From CAZOEL01 sp964578835 (lineage in GTDB: Bacteria > Desulfobacterota > Syntrophobacteria > Syntrophobacterales > Syntrophobacteraceae), in NCBI GenBank assembly GCA_964578835.1, contig CAZOEL010000013.1, forward strand, positions 31,826 to 95,825: DNA of 64,000 nt. Reading direction: 5' to 3'. The notes beneath the pieces were generated by a model. The model saw only the letters and a program-made list of their open reading frames with translations. It was not told the DNA's origin and made no database searches. The translations under genes were made by a program, and so were the position numbers. The number at the start of each line of letters is the position of its first letter. The stretch's first letter is position 1. Below are positions 8,913-17,377 of the stretch, piece after piece.

Positions 8913-9413
8913 GATATTTCACCCCCGGCATTCCTGCGCAACTGTATCGATAAGCCCATACCGCCTCCGCATCGGCGGAGCCAGGCAAACCTGTTGAATT
9001 GCATGCGAACCCGGCCGTCAGACGATCTTTGAAGGCTGCGCGCACAACCTTCCAGGGCTGTAAACGAGAATCCTATCGTTTTTCACCAAAGTAACATTTT
9101 TGATTGCCTACCACATTTCGTCGTATAAGGTCAAACTCTTTACAGCAATTCTAAATTTGCAGCAGAGCACACTCTGCATTGCGACTAAGCAGGGGCAAAA
9201 AATCTTTTGCCCCTGCTGTGCCGTCTCAAAATGAGAACTGCTGAACTCTTTAGGTCACAAGAAGTCCGCGAGCGATTACGCCGCAGCCTGTTTTAAGATA
9301 ATGCTTCTGTTCGGGCCGTAAAATTTCATATATTATCAATTATAAGCCGGTTTTGAGATTGAAAAAGAAGCATACGGCATCCACATGAAGTCGCTCTTCC
9401 ATCGGAGGCTTCC
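8913..9413. other. 501-bp spacer between divergent genes
   Basis: This lies between the core-MetE-like gene (minus) and the membrane-anchored unknown (plus), so it must hold both promoters. It includes a CTCCGC/GCGGAG hairpin at 8965-8980 and the perfect palindrome at 9188-9217 listed separately. I could not match a known riboswitch consensus. Confidence 0.5.
9188..9217. repeat. Perfect 13-bp inverted repeat
   Basis: AGCAGGGGCAAAA (9188-9200) and its exact complement (9205-9217) enclose AATC. The four A/T pairs near the loop are internal; there is no T-run outside either arm, so it is not a textbook terminator. It lies mid-spacer between two divergent genes. Confidence 0.7.
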
Positions 9414-10328
9414 ATGCTAAAGAAGCGCAAAAATTTGTTCTTTCTAATCGTATTTGTCTGTGTGGCGGCAGCGGGCGTTATTATATGGCGGATCTCCGCG
9501 ACCAGCCAATGGAACATTCTGTTCAAGGACCCTCCATCAGGATCAGCAAGAAACATTCCTCTCGAAGAGAAACGGTCGTCCCCGCCTGTTGGAGAAGAAA
9601 GACAGGATGCAAAAAGCCCCGATGAAGCCGGCGCCAAGCCTATGGAGCAAATGCCCCCGTCGCCTCCACTTCCGCGAGTATCGCCGGAAGCCAGTCAGGC
9701 AGAACGTCGAGAAGCGTTTCAACTCAAAAACAGTGTGGATTTTATTGTAACCAAAGATGAACCTTTTGAAGCGGCAGGAAGGATGCTCACAATCGGGGAA
9801 ATTCTAGGCATCCCCCAGATCGGCAAAGACTCGAGCGAAATCGTCCCTTCCGTTGAGGAAAAAGAAATCGGATCGAGGGTTCGGCGTCCCATTCAAACGA
9901 GCACTGCCCCTGCACCATCGAGACAGATCGCTTATTACGGCGTCAAAGTCGTCAAGAGGACAGAAAATGTTTGGGACATTCATTATTCCATTCTGCGCGA
10001 GTATTTTGCCAGAAAAGATGTAATTCTCCCCACGGATTCCGATAAGCCCTCTCTTGATGGCAGAAGCAGCGGAATCGGACGGATTCTCAAGTTCATAGAA
10101 GGCGTTGTCTACGTTTACAGCATAAACGGAAATCAGCTTATAAAGAATATTGACTTGATCCAACCCGGTTCGTTCATAGTCTTCTTTAAGATATCCGATC
10201 TTTTTGCTGCTTTGGACGCCATTCAACCCGAGGATCTCAGCTCGATTCGATACGTAAACAACTACCTGCGCCTTGAAAGAAACGAGGAAAAGCGAGATCT
10301 GGTGGAGCATCGAGCATTGCTCGAGTAA
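9414..10328 (+). CDS. Membrane-anchored periplasmic protein of unknown function
   Basis: I do not recognise this 304-residue protein. It starts with a basic residue cluster and one hydrophobic segment (residues 8-26, LFFLIVFVCVAAAGVIIW), with no lipobox or clear signal-peptidase site, so it is likely a single-pass anchored protein. Residues 45-100 are Pro/Glu/Ser-rich and probably disordered. The C-terminal 130 residues (from about 170, QIAYYGVKVVKRTENVWDIH) look folded; the start resembles a LysM-like opening (G-x-V-x-x-G-E-N-V-W-x-I), which is only an impression. GGAGG lies 6 bases before the ATG. The Pro-rich stretch suggests a linker across the periplasm. Confidence 0.75.
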   Translation: MLKKRKNLFFLIVFVCVAAAGVIIWRISATSQWNILFKDPPSGSARNIPLEEKRSSPPVGEERQDAKSPDEAGAKPMEQMPPSPPLPRVSPEASQAERREAFQLKNSVDFIVTKDEPFEAAGRMLTIGEILGIPQIGKDSSEIVPSVEEKEIGSRVRRPIQTSTAPAPSRQIAYYGVKVVKRTENVWDIHYSILREYFARKDVILPTDSDKPSLDGRSSGIGRILKFIEGVVYVYSINGNQLIKNIDLIQPGSFIVFFKISDLFAALDAIQPEDLSSIRYVNNYLRLERNEEKRDLVEHRALLE

Positions 10329-10566
10329 CTGATTTCCGCCGAGACGCGCTATATGCTCCTGAATGCAATTGTACTTGTCGAAGTCCCTTGGCTTTGCTAG
10401 CTTGTAAAGCCGCTTATGAACATGGAGCGCTATGGAAAGGTTTTCAAGCCGGCCTCCGCCCAAAGAACGGCGCTCGTTAGAATCGTGTGAACGCAACGGT
10501 TGGAGCTGCCGAGCATTTTTCCAATTATCATCCAATCTATAGGCTGGCCGGACAATGGGGGACGCC

Positions 10567-11823
10567 ATGGCATTTCTAAAAGTCTTCTCAGTGTTATTCA
10601 CCCTCTGCGCGGGAGCGCAAGCCGCCTTCGGATCAGGCTTTGCTCTCATGGAGGGAAGCACTCGCGCGAATGCGCTCGGGCATGCAATGGTGGGACGAGC
10701 AGATGATCCGTCGGCTCTTTTTTTCAACCCCGCCGGCATAACACAGCTTCCAGGATTGCAGATCCTTGGAGGAACCACCCTGGCATTTCCGAAGACGGAT
10801 GTGGGCATCCGTGGTCCTCGAGGCGAAACAGCCGGTACCGAAGACAACGTTTTCATGATTCCTCATTTCTACGCGACCTACCAGTTTTCCGAACGATTAT
10901 GGCTGGGACTAGGCTTTTCCTCCCCTTTCGGATTGGGCACGGAATTCGATGACGATTGGCCAGGGAGATACAACAGCTACAACGCCCTTGTTCAAAGCCT
11001 TAACATCAACCCCAATATCGCCATCAAAATCAATGACCAGCTCTCTCTCGCCGCGGGCTTCGACATCATGTGGTTCGATCTCACCCTGGAAGCCAAAGTG
11101 CCCACCGGACCACCCACTCCACTTCCAGCCGTGGGCGATATAGACCGATCGCTCAAGGCGGATAGCTTCGGGTATGGTTACAATCTCGGCATGCGATATC
11201 GGCCGATGGAATGGCTGGCGGTGGGTGTTTCCTACAGAAGCGAAGTCACTCAAGATCTGGAAGGAAAAATCGATTTCGATAAACCGGCCGGACTGCCGGC
11301 CACATTCTTTAGAGATACTGACGTCAGCGGATCGACCACGCTGCCCGACATGCTGTTTACGGGACTGACCTTTTATCCCACAAAACAGCTTAGCGTGGAG
11401 GTCGGAGCAGTATGGACCCATTGGAGCAACTTCAGCAAGCTTGAATTCAAGATGGATACCCCCCCTATACCGGGTCGGAGCGCAGTCAGCAGCACGCCAA
11501 AGAACTGGCATGACGTCTGGCGTCTTCAGTTTGGGATTGAGCACAAGACAACCCCATGGCTTGACCTCAGGGCCGGGTACGCATTCGATGAAGAGGCGAT
11601 TCCCGATGAGCATGTAGACTATATTCTGCCGGTGAACGACCGTCATTTCTTCTGCCTCGGCTCCGGCGTCCACTTGGACAACTGGGCCATCGATGTCTCC
11701 TATAATTACGTCCTTATTGAAGAACGCGACGTAACGGCTCGTCCCGCGCAAGGCATTCTGGACTCTCAATTCAGGAACGGGCAGGCGCATCTCATAGCCC
11801 TGAGCCTCGGCTATAAGTTTTAG
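10567..11823 (+). CDS. Outer membrane protein transport protein (OMPP1/FadL/TodX family)
   Basis: This is a beta-barrel porin of about 418 residues for hydrophobic compounds. After a signal peptide (MAFLKVFSVLFTLCAGAQAA) comes the family opening SGFALMEGSTRANALGHAMV and the DDPSALFFNPAGITQL motif, followed by alternating aromatic-rich strands, and it ends in the typical terminal strand with Phe (LSLGYKF). The start is placed at ATG 10567 with a run of Gs five bases upstream; ATG 10555 is possible. FadL relatives in anaerobes take up long-chain fatty acids or aromatics, which would suit a syntroph, but the ligand is unknown. The gene stands alone. Confidence 0.92.
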   Translation: MAFLKVFSVLFTLCAGAQAAFGSGFALMEGSTRANALGHAMVGRADDPSALFFNPAGITQLPGLQILGGTTLAFPKTDVGIRGPRGETAGTEDNVFMIPHFYATYQFSERLWLGLGFSSPFGLGTEFDDDWPGRYNSYNALVQSLNINPNIAIKINDQLSLAAGFDIMWFDLTLEAKVPTGPPTPLPAVGDIDRSLKADSFGYGYNLGMRYRPMEWLAVGVSYRSEVTQDLEGKIDFDKPAGLPATFFRDTDVSGSTTLPDMLFTGLTFYPTKQLSVEVGAVWTHWSNFSKLEFKMDTPPIPGRSAVSSTPKNWHDVWRLQFGIEHKTTPWLDLRAGYAFDEEAIPDEHVDYILPVNDRHFFCLGSGVHLDNWAIDVSYNYVLIEERDVTARPAQGILDSQFRNGQAHLIALSLGYKF

Positions 11824-11890
11824 CAGGATGAATTGGGTCCGCTCGTACAATACTTTAAGACCCCGAGCAAAAAGGAGGAGAAAATAGACT

Positions 11891-13180
11891 ATGGCTGAAG
11901 ATCTTAAGAAAATGTACCGCACAGTAATGGAAGACCATTTCCCGGAATCCATGCGGATCATCTTTGGCGATCAGGAGCTTCAATACAAGAAGCGCACATG
12001 GAAGTTTCCCGACGCAAAGTCTGGAGAGCTGATTGAAAAAGGGCTTCGCTACGGAGAAAACCCGGGCCAGGAGGCCGCCCTGTATGAACTGACAAGCGGC
12101 AATCTCACTTTGGGCGATTGCCGCTTCATTGACCCGGGCAACGGTCTCGTAAGCGCTATCCGGGAAGAGGACATGCTGCAGGAAGGAAAACATCCGGGCA
12201 AAATCAACCTCACGGACCTGGATAACGGTCTTAACATCCTAAAATATCTCACGCAGAAACCCGCCGCGGTCATCCTGAAGCACAACAATCCTTGCGGAGC
12301 CGCATACGGGCTAACGCTTTCCGAAGCCTACCGCAGAGCAGAGAGAGCCGACCGCATAGCGGCCTTCGGAGGCTGTCTTGTGCTCAACAAGCCGGTAGAT
12401 AAGGAAACCGCAGAGCTCATTGCCAGGAATTACCTGGAAGTCGTGGCGGCCCCCGATTTTGAGGAAGGCTCGCTGGACATATTGAAACAGCGCCCCAACC
12501 TGCGCATTATCCAGGTTGCCAGGATAGACCGATTGAGCGATTATGCCTCCATGCGCTTTGTGGATTTCAAGTCCCTTGTCGACGGCGGCCTCATCGTTCA
12601 GCAGTCGCCCTTGAATGTCATACGCGGCGCAGGGGATCTCAAGCTTGCCGAGGCGACTCATGATGGAAAGAATTACCGCATCAAAAGGACGCCTACAGAA
12701 AGAGAGCTCGACGACCTTCTTTTCGGCTGGTTCATCGAACAGGGCGTAACGTCCAATTCAGTTCTCTATATAAAAGATGAATGCACCGTCGGCATAGGCA
12801 CCGGCGAGCAAGATAGAGTGGGCGTCGCCGAGATCGCCGTTTACAAAGCGTATCAGAAATACGCTGACGCCATCTGCTTCGAGCGATATGGAATTCCTTA
12901 CAAGGATCTTGAGCTCGCCATCGAAAAGGGAGAGCGTCCTCCAGAGCAAAAAGCGGAAATCGACGAAGAGGCCACTAAAGCCAATGCGGGACTCAAGGGC
13001 GCCACAATGGTCTCGGACGCCTTCTTTCCCTTCAGGGACGGCGTGGATGTCGGCATTCGTCAGGGGATTACCGCAGTGGTTCAACCCGGCGGCTCTATGA
13101 GAGACTGGGAAGTCATAGAAGCATGCAACGAAGCCGATGTGACAATGGTGTTGACGGGTCAACGAGCTTTCAAGCATTGA
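11891..13180 (+). CDS. Standalone AICAR formyltransferase (PurH C-terminal domain type)
   Basis: This 429-residue protein matches the AICAR transformylase part of PurH: LRYGENPGQEAALY, VILKHNNPCGAAYG with the catalytic Lys-His, SDAFFPFRDGVD, VVQPGGSMRDWE and the final TGQRAFKH. The N-terminal MGS-like IMP cyclohydrolase domain of bacterial PurH is missing. It would formylate AICAR with 10-formyl-THF in the penultimate step of purine synthesis, leaving IMP cyclohydrolase to another gene. An AGGAGG-rich ribosome site (within AAAAAGGAGGAGAAAA) precedes the ATG. Separate AICAR-formyltransferase genes are known in some anaerobes, so it is not a truncated relic: the whole domain and both ends are intact. 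Confidence 0.9.
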   Translation: MAEDLKKMYRTVMEDHFPESMRIIFGDQELQYKKRTWKFPDAKSGELIEKGLRYGENPGQEAALYELTSGNLTLGDCRFIDPGNGLVSAIREEDMLQEGKHPGKINLTDLDNGLNILKYLTQKPAAVILKHNNPCGAAYGLTLSEAYRRAERADRIAAFGGCLVLNKPVDKETAELIARNYLEVVAAPDFEEGSLDILKQRPNLRIIQVARIDRLSDYASMRFVDFKSLVDGGLIVQQSPLNVIRGAGDLKLAEATHDGKNYRIKRTPTERELDDLLFGWFIEQGVTSNSVLYIKDECTVGIGTGEQDRVGVAEIAVYKAYQKYADAICFERYGIPYKDLELAIEKGERPPEQKAEIDEEATKANAGLKGATMVSDAFFPFRDGVDVGIRQGITAVVQPGGSMRDWEVIEACNEADVTMVLTGQRAFKH

Positions 13181-13209
13181 TTTGCACGCGGCGATGCTGG
13201 CGCGGGATA

Positions 13210-13250
13210 AGCCATAGCCATTGAAGATATCGTCCGGTATCGCTATGGCT
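13210..13250. terminator. Hairpin after the AICAR formyltransferase gene
   Basis: AGCCATAGC (13210-13218) pairs with GCTATGGCT (13242-13250), with a second inner pairing GATA/TATC. It is 30 bases past the stop codon. There is no T-run, so it may be a rho-independent-like pause or transcript-end stabiliser. Confidence 0.4.
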
Positions 13251-13270
13251 ATCCAGATTCATCCTCAAAC

Positions 13271-13306
13271 GACCTGGGACTGCCCACCCTGCCGCAGTCC
13301 TAGGTC
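13271..13306. terminator. 13-bp hairpin between converging genes
   Basis: GACCTGGGACTGC (13271-13283) pairs with GCAGTCCTAGGTC (13294-13306) with one G-T wobble. It overlaps the stop codon of the minus-strand HTH gene and lies in the region where it converges with the plus-strand purine gene, so it could serve both transcripts. Confidence 0.45.
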
Positions 13307-13488
13307 AGCAGGCCGGAGCCGGCATAGTCATCTATGCTTCTCTTTTCTATCCTTATAGCGCCGTTCGCTTTTACGGCCTTGATCCCGCCTCTTTCAATCA
13401 ACTGATAAACAACCTTCCGCCCGACGCCAAGAAGCCTGGCGGCTTCTCCAACCGTCACCAAGGGCAGCGAAACATATTCTTCAGGCAT
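13300..13488 (-). CDS. Excisionase-type helix-turn-helix protein
   Basis: This 62-residue protein is essentially one HTH of the MerR/excisionase (HTH_17) type: LVTVGEAARLLGVGRKVVYQ, then LIERGGIKAVKANGAIRIEK, ending in DDYAGSGLLT. The start at 13488 follows AAAGGAG by about 8 bases; the frame extends further upstream but without a ribosome site. Such small proteins bind DNA, often in mobile elements, but no integrase or phage gene is nearby. Its HTH resembles the one fused to the Hdr-like protein at 20.5-21.9 kb in type, though not closely in sequence. Confidence 0.8.
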   Translation of the reverse strand: MPEEYVSLPLVTVGEAARLLGVGRKVVYQLIERGGIKAVKANGAIRIEKRSIDDYAGSGLLT

Positions 13489-13680
13489 AACATTTTCTCC
13501 TTTCCCTGAGATTATAACCGGTTCATTCCGCCTAACCATCCCGGCTGGAGATGCATAAGGGAAAATTTTCCGCTCAAAGGAATTTTTTGCTCTCTTCGCC
13601 CGGCGCATAGCCATCCGAGCGTGAGCCCTAAGTGATCGATCCCGTTTAATAATGCGGCCCTGGAGTTGCAGCTCGACTTT

Positions 13681-13696
13681 TGGCACGCTTACTGCT
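13681..13696 (+). promoter_or_regulatory. Sigma-54 promoter of the flagellin gene
   Basis: TGGCACG-N4-CTGCT matches the -24/-12 consensus TGGCACG-N4-TTGCT with one change; the GG and GC dinucleotides are 12 bases apart as required. It lies about 72 bases before the flagellin ATG. Sigma-54 control of late flagellar genes is common in this group. Confidence 0.75.
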
Positions 13697-13767
13697 CTGC
13701 TGCTTTTTACGAAGATAATAAAAGAGATTCAGATTAGAAGCTTTGCATATATGAAAGGAGTACGGCC

Positions 13768-14604
13768 ATGGCGCTTAGAGTCAACACCAACATCCCGGCG
13801 TTGAGCATTCAGAACACATTAACAGGCACAGGGAATAAAGTCTCAGATTCACTGAAGCGTCTTTCTTCAGGGCGCAGAATTATGTCTGCTAAAGATGACG
13901 CCGCCGGTTTGGCGGTATCCAATTTTTTCAAGGCAAAGATCTCTTCATTGCGCGTAGCCTATCAAAACGCCACTGAATCCAACTCTATGCTCCAGGTCGC
14001 AGATGGAGCTTACAGCAAAGTTCATGACATCCTTGTCAGGATGAAAGAGCTGGCCACGCAGGCGGCAGGCGGGCAAATCGAGAATGCCAACCGGGATCAG
14101 TTGAATGTCGAGTTTTCCCAGCTTCAGGCGGAGTTGGATCGCATTGCGCAGTCCACCAAATACGGCGGACAAACGCTGATTTACTCCACTGGCGTGGATA
14201 CGCTCACCTTCACGTTCCAGATAGGGCCAACCAACGCCGATACGGACAGGATTTCAGTCGGGCTCAATTCAGTATCCACGGCAGCTCTTCAGGTGAGCAG
14301 CTTGAGCATTTCACTTGCAAACTCCGCTTCTGACGCAATGGGCTACATCGATCTGGCGCTGACAAGCGTCAACACGTATATGGCCACTCTTGGAGGCTCT
14401 CAAAACAGACTGCAGCACACCATGGAGAACATCAACGTCATGGTGGAGAACTTCTCTGCAGCCGAGTCCGCAATACGAGACGTCGACATGGCCTTCGAGG
14501 TAACCGAGTTTACAAAGAACCAGATCCTACAACAAAGCGGCATGGCCATGCTCGCTCAGGCCAACCAGGCGCCCCAGCAGATCATCCAGCTGATATCCGG
14601 CTAA
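13768..14604 (+). CDS. fliC: Flagellin
   Basis: Flagellin is the filament subunit exported through the flagellar type III system. The 278-residue protein has the conserved D0/D1 N-terminus (ALRVNTNIPALSIQNTL, LKRLSSGRRIMSAKDDAAGL) and C-terminus (RDVDMAFEVTEFTKNQIL, ending AQANQAPQQIIQLISG), with only a short variable middle. AAAGGAG stands 10 bases before the ATG. It is behind a sigma-54 promoter and stands alone: no hook, cap or export genes lie within several kb. CheZ-like and CheD-like genes elsewhere in the window agree with a motile organism. Confidence 0.97.
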   Translation: MALRVNTNIPALSIQNTLTGTGNKVSDSLKRLSSGRRIMSAKDDAAGLAVSNFFKAKISSLRVAYQNATESNSMLQVADGAYSKVHDILVRMKELATQAAGGQIENANRDQLNVEFSQLQAELDRIAQSTKYGGQTLIYSTGVDTLTFTFQIGPTNADTDRISVGLNSVSTAALQVSSLSISLANSASDAMGYIDLALTSVNTYMATLGGSQNRLQHTMENINVMVENFSAAESAIRDVDMAFEVTEFTKNQILQQSGMAMLAQANQAPQQIIQLISG

Positions 14605-14670
14605 TAGCCATCAAGACCGGCCAGGCGACACCAAGCAGGTCCCCCTCACTACACGAGATAAAAAAACGGA

Positions 14671-14708
14671 CTGCAGCCTTCGACATTTTGACCGACTGAA
14701 GGCTGCAG
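14671..14708. terminator. 11-bp hairpin after flagellin
   Basis: CTGCAGCCTTC (14671-14681) pairs exactly with GAAGGCTGCAG (14698-14708). A run of seven A residues (14660-14666) precedes it, so the T-run lies on the minus strand; for the plus-strand flagellin transcript the stem alone would have to suffice. Confidence 0.5.
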
Positions 14709-15079
14709 CTCAGAAATTCAAGAAAACATATCTTATCGGCCCACCGAGATCTTCCACCACTAACACCCCGTAATTTCTACCATCTTAATTAATCCTCCCC
14801 CTCAGATGTCAAAATTATGTCTTCATTGCATATCTCTGCAGGTCAGACTTCGTCAAATTTTCAACGCTTCACGACCTACTTCCGGGCGTCGAGTTTAGTC
14901 AAAATTTCGACGCATATCAATTTTTACTCGTGAATTTGCTGGACGCAGTTTGACGGAATAGTTAGGGTTATCATAGCCAAGGGTAAGGCGCCGGAATGAA
15001 AAGATTCCCTTTGCCCGCATGTTTTGTATGTCTTTACTCTTTGTACTTTATATAGTGAAGGAGCGCGAGGCGCATCGAT
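14709..15079. other. Spacer before the ABC ATPase genes
   Basis: AT-rich, no supported gene. Two short stretches (near 14850 and 14900) share the phrase GTCAAAATTT or its like, too short to call a repeat. It ends with GAAGGAGCGCGAGG, the ribosome-binding region of the first ATPase. Confidence 0.5.
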
Positions 15080-16060
15080 ATGAACACGCCGCTGCTGGAA
15101 GTTATGGACCTGCAGACATATTTTTACACAGAAAGCGGAATTGCCCGCTCTGTCGATCGCGTGAGCTTTCGCCTTGGCAAGGCTTCCGTTTTGGGGATTG
15201 TGGGCGAGTCGGGCTGCGGCAAAAGCGTGACGGCTCTTTCGATCATGCGCCTTATTCCTCCGCCCGGAAGAATAGCAGGGGGAAAGGTGGTGTTCGCCGG
15301 CAAGGATCTGCTCTCGATTTCTGAGGAAGAAATGCAGACCTTGCGTGGAAATGAAATCGCCATGATTTTCCAGGAGCCCATGACATCGCTCAATCCCGTA
15401 TTCAGAGTTCAGGATCAGGTTGCAGAAGTGCTTCAACGGCACCAGGGCCTGGGGAAGAAGGAAGCCGCCGGGCGGGTGCTCCAGGCGTTGCGGCAGGTGG
15501 GCATCCCCAATCCCGAAGTGCGCATGAAGGACTACCCGCATCAGATGAGCGGCGGAATGCGTCAGAGGGTGATGATCGCCATGGCGATTGCCTGTCAGCC
15601 AAGGCTAATCATCGCCGATGAGCCGACCACAGCGCTGGATGTCACGATACAAGCTCAAATACTGGACTTGCTCAGGCAGCTTCAGGAGGAGATCAAAACG
15701 GCGATCCTCCTGATCACCCACGACTTGGGCGTCATCGCCGAAACGGCCGAGCACGTATTGGTAATGTACACTGGTCGAGTCATAGAGGAATCCAGCGTCC
15801 ACAATTTATTCAACAACCCGTTGCATCCATACACTCAGGGGCTCATGCGGTCCATCCCCTCGAGGGCTGCCTCAGCTGGAGAAGGGAAGAAAAGACTGGA
15901 GGCCATTCCCGGCACAGTCCCAAGTCTTCTCTCGCTGCCTCCGGGCTGCAAGTTCAACACTCGCTGTCCACACGCGTTCGATCGTTGCTTTTTGGATCCG
16001 GAGCCGCCATTGCTGCTTCCGGAAAGCGATCGTCCGGTTCGTTGCTGGCTATACGCCTGA
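15080..16060 (+). CDS. Oligopeptide/nickel-type ABC transporter ATP-binding protein (OppD/DppD-like)
   Basis: This 326-residue protein is the D-type ATPase of a peptide-family importer. Walker A is GESGCGKSV, the Q-loop region contains MIFQEPMTSLNPV, the signature is MSGGMRQRVMIAMA, and Walker B is IIADEPTTALDV. The C-terminal oligopeptide/dipeptide domain carries FNTRCPHAFDRC, which in homologues ligates an Fe-S cluster. It lies 37 bases before the partner ATPase. No permease or solute-binding protein is adjacent, so the membrane partners must be encoded elsewhere. Confidence 0.95.
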   Translation: MNTPLLEVMDLQTYFYTESGIARSVDRVSFRLGKASVLGIVGESGCGKSVTALSIMRLIPPPGRIAGGKVVFAGKDLLSISEEEMQTLRGNEIAMIFQEPMTSLNPVFRVQDQVAEVLQRHQGLGKKEAAGRVLQALRQVGIPNPEVRMKDYPHQMSGGMRQRVMIAMAIACQPRLIIADEPTTALDVTIQAQILDLLRQLQEEIKTAILLITHDLGVIAETAEHVLVMYTGRVIEESSVHNLFNNPLHPYTQGLMRSIPSRAASAGEGKKRLEAIPGTVPSLLSLPPGCKFNTRCPHAFDRCFLDPEPPLLLPESDRPVRCWLYA

Positions 16061-16097
16061 GGAAAGAACAGAGGTAGACCAAATCTGGAGACGAGCT

Positions 16098-17081
16098 TTG
16101 GAAGAATTTGACTATACGGAAGATCTTCTTGTCCTCAGGAATATCAAAAAGCATTATCCGATAACACGAGGTTTTTTCCGACGCGGCTCGGGAGTAGTGA
16201 AAGCAGTAGACGGAATCGACCTTTCGCTCAAGAGAGGCGAAACGCTGGGACTGGTCGGAGAGAGCGGCTGCGGCAAATCCACGCTGGGAAGGCTCATACT
16301 GCGTCTGGAAGAGCCGACCGAAGGAGATGTATTCTTCCATAACCGGAACATCCTCGAGCTAAGCAAAAAGCAAATGCACCCATTACGAAAGCGCATGCAG
16401 ATAATCTTTCAAGATCCCTACTCCTCTCTGAATCCGCGACAGACCATCGGGCGCATCATTTCGGAAGGTCTTTCCATACACGGAGTGGGCGCGGCTGCAG
16501 AGCGCGCGGAAAGAGTGCGCCATCTCATGGAAGTGGTCGGATTGCGCCCTGAGCACGCCTATCGATATCCACACGAATTCAGTGGCGGACAACGCCAGAG
16601 GATAGGCATCGCTCGCGCGCTGGCGCTGCGCCCGGAGCTCATCATCTGCGATGAGCCGCTATCGGCTCTGGATGTCTCCATACAGGCGCAGATCATCAAT
16701 CTGCTTCAGGATCTTCAGGAACAATATGCGCTCGCTTACCTTTTCATCTCTCATGATCTATCGGTGGTTCGCCACATAAGCGATAGAGTCGCCGTGATGT
16801 ATTTGGGAACGCTGGTAGAACTGGCAAGTAAAGAAGAGCTTTTCAACAACCCGCTTCATCCTTATACGCAAATTCTTCTACAGGCAGTCCCCGTGCCCGA
16901 TCCCGGAGCCCGCAAGAAGCGGGAAAAACGTCTGGTCGATATGCAAGCGGCGCTGCAGTCAATGGAGGGATGCCGCTTCAGTCCCCGATGCCCGGAGGCC
17001 GGCGCCACATGTCGAGAGCAAGCTCCCATTTTCCGGGAAGTAGCTCCAAATCATTGGGTGAAATGTTTCTCCGACAGCTGA
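16098..17081 (+). CDS. Oligopeptide/nickel-type ABC transporter ATP-binding protein (OppF/DppF-like)
   Basis: This is the F-type partner ATPase, 327 residues. Walker A is GESGCGKST, the Q-loop segment is IIFQDPYSSLNPRQT, the signature is FSGGQRQRIGIARA and Walker B is IICDEPLSALDV; the C-terminal FSPRCPEAGATC is the family Cys motif. Start is TTG at 16098 with GGAG 8 bases upstream. Together with the preceding gene it forms the nucleotide-binding pair of one importer. The 3' end faces the minus-strand Hdr cluster with only 8 bases between. Confidence 0.94.
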   Translation: MEEFDYTEDLLVLRNIKKHYPITRGFFRRGSGVVKAVDGIDLSLKRGETLGLVGESGCGKSTLGRLILRLEEPTEGDVFFHNRNILELSKKQMHPLRKRMQIIFQDPYSSLNPRQTIGRIISEGLSIHGVGAAAERAERVRHLMEVVGLRPEHAYRYPHEFSGGQRQRIGIARALALRPELIICDEPLSALDVSIQAQIINLLQDLQEQYALAYLFISHDLSVVRHISDRVAVMYLGTLVELASKEELFNNPLHPYTQILLQAVPVPDPGARKKREKRLVDMQAALQSMEGCRFSPRCPEAGATCREQAPIFREVAPNHWVKCFSDS

Positions 17082-17088
17082 TGGATCG

Positions 17089-17325
17089 CTATTCCTCCGC
17101 CTCGGCTTTAATTTTCAGGTATTTCGCCGTTTTCGTTATCTTTATGTTTGCAGCTTCCTCAGCCTCCTCCACCGTCAGGTGAATGGCTCCGCACGCCGGA
17201 CAGGTAACGTTCACATTCTCTCCGATCATACGCTCCTTTATCTCATCAACGGTCATGTGCGAGACCGCCCCACACTTGGTATCCACCCGCTCGACGCGGA
17301 CCTTGATCCTTTCTTCGCTTTTCAT
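17089..17325 (-). CDS. Small CxxC protein downstream of hdrA
   Basis: I do not recognise this family. From ATG 17325, with AAGGA five bases upstream, it has 78 residues; longer starts at 17331 and 17370 are possible, the last being 8 bases beyond the hdrA stop. It has a lone Cys (VDTKCGAVSH) and a CPAC pair (VNVTCPACGAIHLT), suggesting a three- or four-ligand zinc or Fe-S site, followed by a helical Glu/Lys-rich tail. Position at the end of the Hdr operon suggests a role in the same process, perhaps as an accessory subunit; this is inference only. Confidence 0.65.
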   Translation of the reverse strand: MKSEERIKVRVERVDTKCGAVSHMTVDEIKERMIGENVNVTCPACGAIHLTVEEAEEAANIKITKTAKYLKIKAEAEE

Positions 17326-17377
17326 TTCCATCCTTATACTCGGCAAAGCTGTTCGGGCAGGAGCCGCCATATCCCAC

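Noticed and set aside
8913..9060. Riboswitch upstream of the core-MetE-like gene
   Set aside because: A GC-rich hairpin is present but neither SAM nor SAH riboswitch consensus could be matched.
9804..10856. 350-residue minus-strand frame
   Set aside because: Antisense to two good plus-strand genes; long open frames opposite GC-rich genes are common.
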